Source: a virus
Direction: 5' to 3' (one strand)
Virus record (IMG/VR): IMGVR_UViG_3300020122_000428
Span: 1-40,960 of that record
DNA length: 40,960 nt
Position numbers and translations under genes: made by a program
Shown: positions 37,997 to 40,960 of the stretch, in pieces
Numbering within the stretch: the stretch's first letter is position 1
How the letters are laid out: the number at the start of each line of letters is the position of its first letter
Notes under the pieces: model-generated
What the model saw: only the letters and a program-made list of their open reading frames with translations
The model's database searches: none
What the model was told of the DNA's origin: nothing

Positions 37997-39252
37997 GCAT
38001 GGGCCACCGGAGCACCACGCTCAACCTGGTAGCAAAGCATTGCGCCAGGGCGCTCGATTTCTACGAGCGGGGCGCCCCCTACGACCGGAGCGTCTTCGGC
38101 CCTGGGGTCGCCGCCCATGCCTGCCTGGAAGACTGCGGCAAGCGCGCCGGAGAGATCATCCTCGACGAAGACTACGAGCCGATCCTCCGGGCCACCTGTA
38201 CCGCGCTGATCGCGACAGGTCGCGACTTTGAGGGCGACAAGGAGCCGCCGCTCTCCCCTGATGTCGTCTACGCTGGGCGCGATCTGGCACTCTCCTACAT
38301 CCGCCGGAACCCGCTTCCAACAGGAGAGTACGAGATCGGCCTGGCGGTCAACAAAGAATGGATGCCGTGCCCCTACGGCGCCGAGGCGTGGCTCCGGGCA
38401 CGGATCGACCGCAAGGCGACCGAGCAGCCGGGGCTCATGGATGATTGGGACTCGGGTGCCGTTCTCGTCATCGCCGACTACAAATCCGCGTGGAATGAAA
38501 GCGGCGGAACGATCAAGCTTCAGCAAAAAATTCAGGCCGTCCTCGCCTGGGACGCTTGGGGCGAGGGGCACGATTCGCTGCGCGTGGATGTGGTGAATAT
38601 CCGTTCCGGCGTCACCTACCAATATCCGATCTATCCGCGGGACCAGGAAGGCGCGGCCCTCCTGGAGCGGTGGCGGGCCGACATCACCGCCACGATCGAA
38701 AGCCTCGACGCGATGAAGGGACCGAACGGGGAACGGCCGGCGAGCCCCGGCCCACGGTGCTTCGGGTGCCCTTACTTGGCGCAATGCGAGGCCGCGAAAT
38801 CCGCCGCCAGCGCTGTTTACGGCTCCGATGATCCGGTCGAGCTAGCGCGATCATACGCGGTTCACGAAGCCTTCCTGGCGAGCATGAAGCCGCTTCTCCA
38901 GGAGGCCACGGCCGAGGCCCCGATCCGGCTTGACGGAGCGGTCCTCGGCACGATTCCGAAGGAGAGCAAAACCCTTACCAAGGACGCTCCAGCGGTCCTC
39001 GCCGCGGCGTGGAATCGCAAGACGCACCCCGATAGCGTCGAGGCCGCACGCGCCCTCTTTGAAGGGTTTATAATGAGGTCCGGCTTCTCGCGCGCCAACG
39101 CCGAAAAACTCTTGCAACACCTCTACTCCGGTACCGACAACGAACGCGCCAAGCGAGCGAAACTACTCACTTCGATCACCACCACGAAGACCGTGCGGCG
39201 CTTCGGCGTGCACAGGGAGAGCGAAGAGAATGGCGACGAATCCGAAGAGTAA
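37993..39252 (+). CDS. Cas4/RecB-like PD-(D/E)XK exonuclease with iron-sulfur cysteines
   Basis: 419 aa from GTG 37993 (ATG 37999 is an alternative). Visible: GVAAH (38-42, the conserved G-x3-H), LRARIDRK with Asp139, VIADYKSAW with Asp162 and Lys164 (the PD-(D/E)XK core), LQQKIQA (Q177/178), and C256-x2-C259-x5-C265 in CFGCPYLAQCEAA. With Cys17 near the N terminus this would make the four cysteines of a 4Fe-4S cluster, as in Cas4 and AddB. Metal-dependent DNA exonuclease, probably paired with a phage recombinase outside the window. No cas1, cas2 or CRISPR array is present, so this is a recombination nuclease. Confidence 0.82.
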   Translation: MSMGHRSTTLNLVAKHCARALDFYERGAPYDRSVFGPGVAAHACLEDCGKRAGEIILDEDYEPILRATCTALIATGRDFEGDKEPPLSPDVVYAGRDLALSYIRRNPLPTGEYEIGLAVNKEWMPCPYGAEAWLRARIDRKATEQPGLMDDWDSGAVLVIADYKSAWNESGGTIKLQQKIQAVLAWDAWGEGHDSLRVDVVNIRSGVTYQYPIYPRDQEGAALLERWRADITATIESLDAMKGPNGERPASPGPRCFGCPYLAQCEAAKSAASAVYGSDDPVELARSYAVHEAFLASMKPLLQEATAEAPIRLDGAVLGTIPKESKTLTKDAPAVLAAAWNRKTHPDSVEAARALFEGFIMRSGFSRANAEKLLQHLYSGTDNERAKRAKLLTSITTTKTVRRFGVHRESEENGDESEE

Positions 39253-40552
39253 CTCGCGCCCGGCCGGCCTTTTGGGCGTGGCCGCCGCTTGGGGCGCCGG
39301 GGTGGGCGTCAAGGTGAACGTTGGCATCAAGGGGCCGAGCGGCGCGCCGATCCACAAGGATCGGTTTTTCTTGATGTCTCCGCATGCTCACAGCGCCGAC
39401 ACCTCCGGCCCCAATAAGCTGCGCCGCGACTTCCTGCCGGCGTTCGCAGCGTGGAACGAGCGCTCCATGCCAGCGCAAGGGCGGGGGCAGGTCGCGCCGG
39501 GCCTCCCGCCGACCGTCACGCTCCGGGGCTTGATCGCGCACTCCCGCCTTCAGGATTGCGTCCGGTGGAACCGCGCCGCCCAGAAAGCCGCGAACGGCGA
39601 GAAGAGCCCGCCGAGCGGGAGGCCTTGGTGTCAGGGGAATGGTGTCGAGGCCGTCCGGATCGCAACGGATGCGGCGGGCGAGGAGGCCGAGAGGAGCATT
39701 CCGTGCCCCAACGAGGAGTGCCCCTTCGCGATCAATGGGTTGTGTAAGCCGCGCCTCGAGCTGCTGTTCATGCTCCGGTGGGACGGTGGCGCGGCCTGGC
39801 AGGCGGGCTTGCCTCCGCTGCTCGCCCTCTACACCTCACATTCGTGGAACACCCTGAAAAGCCTGCTCGGCCTGTTCACCCTCGTCCTCGGGACCGAGGC
39901 CGTCACCCCTTGGGAACCCGAGGAGACCTGGATACCGGGCATCGCGGCGGAGCTCGGCGTGACCGAGCCTTCCCTTTTCGGCCTTCCCTTCGCCATGACG
40001 GTCGGCGAGAAGACGAAGCCGGCCCGGCCCGGCCAGGAGGGCCGCCGCTTCCCGGTCGTCACCTTTGCCCCGGAGGGGGACCTCGCCGCCTGGCTCCTGA
40101 GCCAGTTGCAGCGTCGGCGTTACTTGGAGAGCGGCAACCTGCTGGCCCCCAAGCTCTTGCCGTCCGTCCTGGACGAGGATCTTCAGCCGGCGCTCGACGT
40201 CGCGCATGTCGAGCTCGAGCCAGCGATCGACACCGGCGAGCTGCCGGGTCTTCAACTCGCCGACGCTCCGGTCGGTCCTGCGCCTTCCCACGAGGAGCGC
40301 CCGAAACCCGAGCCGCCCCCTCCTCCGGCCCCCGACCCGGCCCTCATGGTCGGCCGGGATCTAACCCGCTTGCGCCTCGAAACCCAGCGCATGGGCCTGC
40401 CGGTAACGGAGGTCGAGGAGGTCTTCGGTGCGATCTATGGCCGGTGCACGGCCATTCCCAAGGCCGGGGAGGAACGGATCCTGGAGGAGTTGCGGAAGAG
40501 GGCTGCGGCAGCAACAGCGCTGCCACATGACAAGGAAAGAGGAGTGCGATGA
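39230..40552 (+). CDS. Gp3-like protein (recombination directionality factor family)
   Basis: 440 aa; ATG 39230 overlaps the upstream gene by 23 bases with a GGGAG site. The signature is WCQGNGVEAVRIATDAAGEE (from W133) then IPCPNEECPFAINGLCKPRL (Cys159, 164, 172), a short zinc-binding motif followed by LLFMLRW. This is the hallmark of Gp3-like proteins related to phiC31 Gp3, which switches serine integrase from insertion to excision. No integrase lies in this window, and homologues also occur in lytic phages where the role is unknown. A Pro-rich linker (near 355-370) separates a C-terminal helical domain. Confidence 0.78.
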   Translation: MATNPKSNSRPAGLLGVAAAWGAGVGVKVNVGIKGPSGAPIHKDRFFLMSPHAHSADTSGPNKLRRDFLPAFAAWNERSMPAQGRGQVAPGLPPTVTLRGLIAHSRLQDCVRWNRAAQKAANGEKSPPSGRPWCQGNGVEAVRIATDAAGEEAERSIPCPNEECPFAINGLCKPRLELLFMLRWDGGAAWQAGLPPLLALYTSHSWNTLKSLLGLFTLVLGTEAVTPWEPEETWIPGIAAELGVTEPSLFGLPFAMTVGEKTKPARPGQEGRRFPVVTFAPEGDLAAWLLSQLQRRRYLESGNLLAPKLLPSVLDEDLQPALDVAHVELEPAIDTGELPGLQLADAPVGPAPSHEERPKPEPPPPPAPDPALMVGRDLTRLRLETQRMGLPVTEVEEVFGAIYGRCTAIPKAGEERILEELRKRAAAATALPHDKERGVR

Positions 40553-40960
40553 CCACGAAGAAATCCGGCCTTAAAGTCCTCCGCCTGACCGCCGAGAACG
40601 TCAAGAAGCTGACCGCCGTCGAGCTTCACCCGGACGGCGCGACGATCGTCCTTGGTGGCGAGAACGGGGCCGGGAAGTCGACCGTCCTGGACAGCCTCTG
40701 GTACGCGCTCGGCGGCAAGGACGCCCAACCCCCGGTCCCCCTTCGGCGAGGGGCTGATCGGGGCTTCGTGGAGGAGGAAGAGGCAAGGAAGCTAATTTCC
40801 GGAAAGTTGAACCGGCCTGACGGGCCAGAAAGGAGCAGTGAAGTGATAAGCGTAGGGAACCTGAGACAAAACAGAAGACCCGGACATCCCCGAGGGGGCC
40901 ACCCCGGGGAGTCCGGACAGAGCAATCAATGGGATCTGGCGACCCCGGTGCTATCTGGCA
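40549..40960 (+). CDS. SMC/RecF-type ATPase, N-terminal part, cut by the window end
   Basis: ATG 40549 overlaps the upstream stop. First 75 residues: LKVLRLTAENVKKLTAVELH then ILGGENGAGKST with Walker A (GENGAGKST, Gly37-Thr45) and LDSLWYALGGKD, a good match to the AAA_23/SbcC-RecF N terminus; these ATPases work in end processing and recombination. After residue ~75 (FVE) the frame continues as EEEEARKLISGKLNRPDGPE, unlike the expected strand region, and enters the terminal repeat (GTG 40843 is in frame). The end may be a chimera; the true C terminus is missing. Confidence 0.65.
   Translation, partial: MTTKKSGLKVLRLTAENVKKLTAVELHPDGATIVLGGENGAGKSTVLDSLWYALGGKDAQPPVPLRRGADRGFVEEEEARKLISGKLNRPDGPERSSEVISVGNLRQNRRPGHPRGGHPGESGQSNQWDLATPVLSG
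40834..40960. repeat. right copy of 127-bp perfect inverted terminal repeat
   Basis: Exact reverse complement of 1-127. The bases before it (an AAAGGAG-like site at about 40829-40835, 7 bases before GTG 40843) differ completely from those at the left copy, where the same GTG overlaps the stop of a 33-codon ORF. Both copies therefore present the start of one outward-reading gene behind two different upstream contexts. Confidence 0.97.
40843..40960 (+). CDS. 5' part of the repeated unidentified gene, right copy
   Basis: GTG 40843 opens the same 39-codon frame as the left-end gene. Here it is preceded by AAAGGAG (a good ribosome site, 7 bases before GTG), while the SMC-type ATPase frame happens to read through in phase. 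The two readings cannot both be native: either the ATPase ends upstream and this is a separate start, or the junction near 40770-40834 is rearranged. Confidence 0.35.
   Translation, partial: MISVGNLRQNRRPGHPRGGHPGESGQSNQWDLATPVLSG

Noticed and set aside
37993-39252. Cas4-like nuclease as part of a CRISPR-Cas system
   Set aside because: No repeats with regular spacers and no cas1/cas2 in the window; the operon context is phage recombination.
39230-40552. Gp3-like protein as proof of a temperate, integrase-bearing phage
   Set aside because: No integrase is present here, and the family also occurs in lytic phages.
40942-40960. GGTGCTATCTGG at the extreme right end as a further promoter box
   Set aside because: The hexamer lacks the final T, the core is GGTGCTA rather than CCGTGCTA, and no start codon follows before the end.

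Overview
This window is one stretch of a GC-rich, tailed double-stranded DNA phage, most likely a siphovirus and most likely assembled from a metagenome. The evidence is a 2290-residue tape measure protein, tail tube and fibre genes, a T4-lysozyme-like endolysin, RusA, a D12-class DNA methylase, a Cas4/RecB-like nuclease and a Gp3-like protein, all packed with 1-4 bp start/stop overlaps. No terminase, portal, capsid, polymerase or integrase gene is visible, so the genome is incomplete here. The host is not identifiable from the sequence. It is probably a high-GC bacterium: many genes have AAAGGAG Shine-Dalgarno sites, while several first genes of transcription units have none and instead lie 6-9 bases behind a TAnnnT -10 box, which suggests leaderless mRNAs (well known in Deinococcota and Actinomycetota).

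Layout. 1-561: leftward small genes running into a terminal repeat. 782-2085: rightward head-tail connector genes. 2233-3880: a leftward four-gene cassette led by a sigma-70 region 2 protein. 4011-18460: rightward late genes (tail completion, exported collagen-like protein, tail terminator candidate, tail tube candidates, frameshifted tail chaperone with zinc ribbons, tape measure). 18467-19426: a leftward three-gene accessory cassette under its own consensus promoter. 19523-29965: rightward distal tail, fibre, exported accessory gene and lysis region. 30041-36973: a long leftward operon, read from right to left, of small hypothetical, zinc-binding, metallopeptidase-like, RusA and methylase genes, ending in two exported cysteine-rich proteins. 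37071-40960: a rightward early operon (small proteins, ribbon-helix-helix protein, Cas4-like nuclease, Gp3-like protein, SMC/RecF-type ATPase cut by the end).

The two long operons start back to back at a symmetrical divergent promoter region (36993-37070) with near-consensus -35/-10 boxes and an 11-bp inverted repeat. The late rightward region and the leftward operon converge on a hairpin at 29991-30026.

The two ends are a perfect inverted repeat of exactly 127 bp (1-127 and 40834-40960). It carries the start of the same gene pointing outward at both ends. Because 127 is a common largest assembly k-mer, the outer limit may be artificial, but the inner limit is a real divergence point of two sequences. 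The most interesting items are this repeat, the region-2-only sigma-like protein together with recurring -10-only promoters and a triple operator-like repeat, the set of five Sec-exported proteins (two cysteine-rich, one apparently frameshifted), the zinc-ribbon frameshift extension of the tail chaperone, and a metallopeptidase-like protein lacking its catalytic motif.
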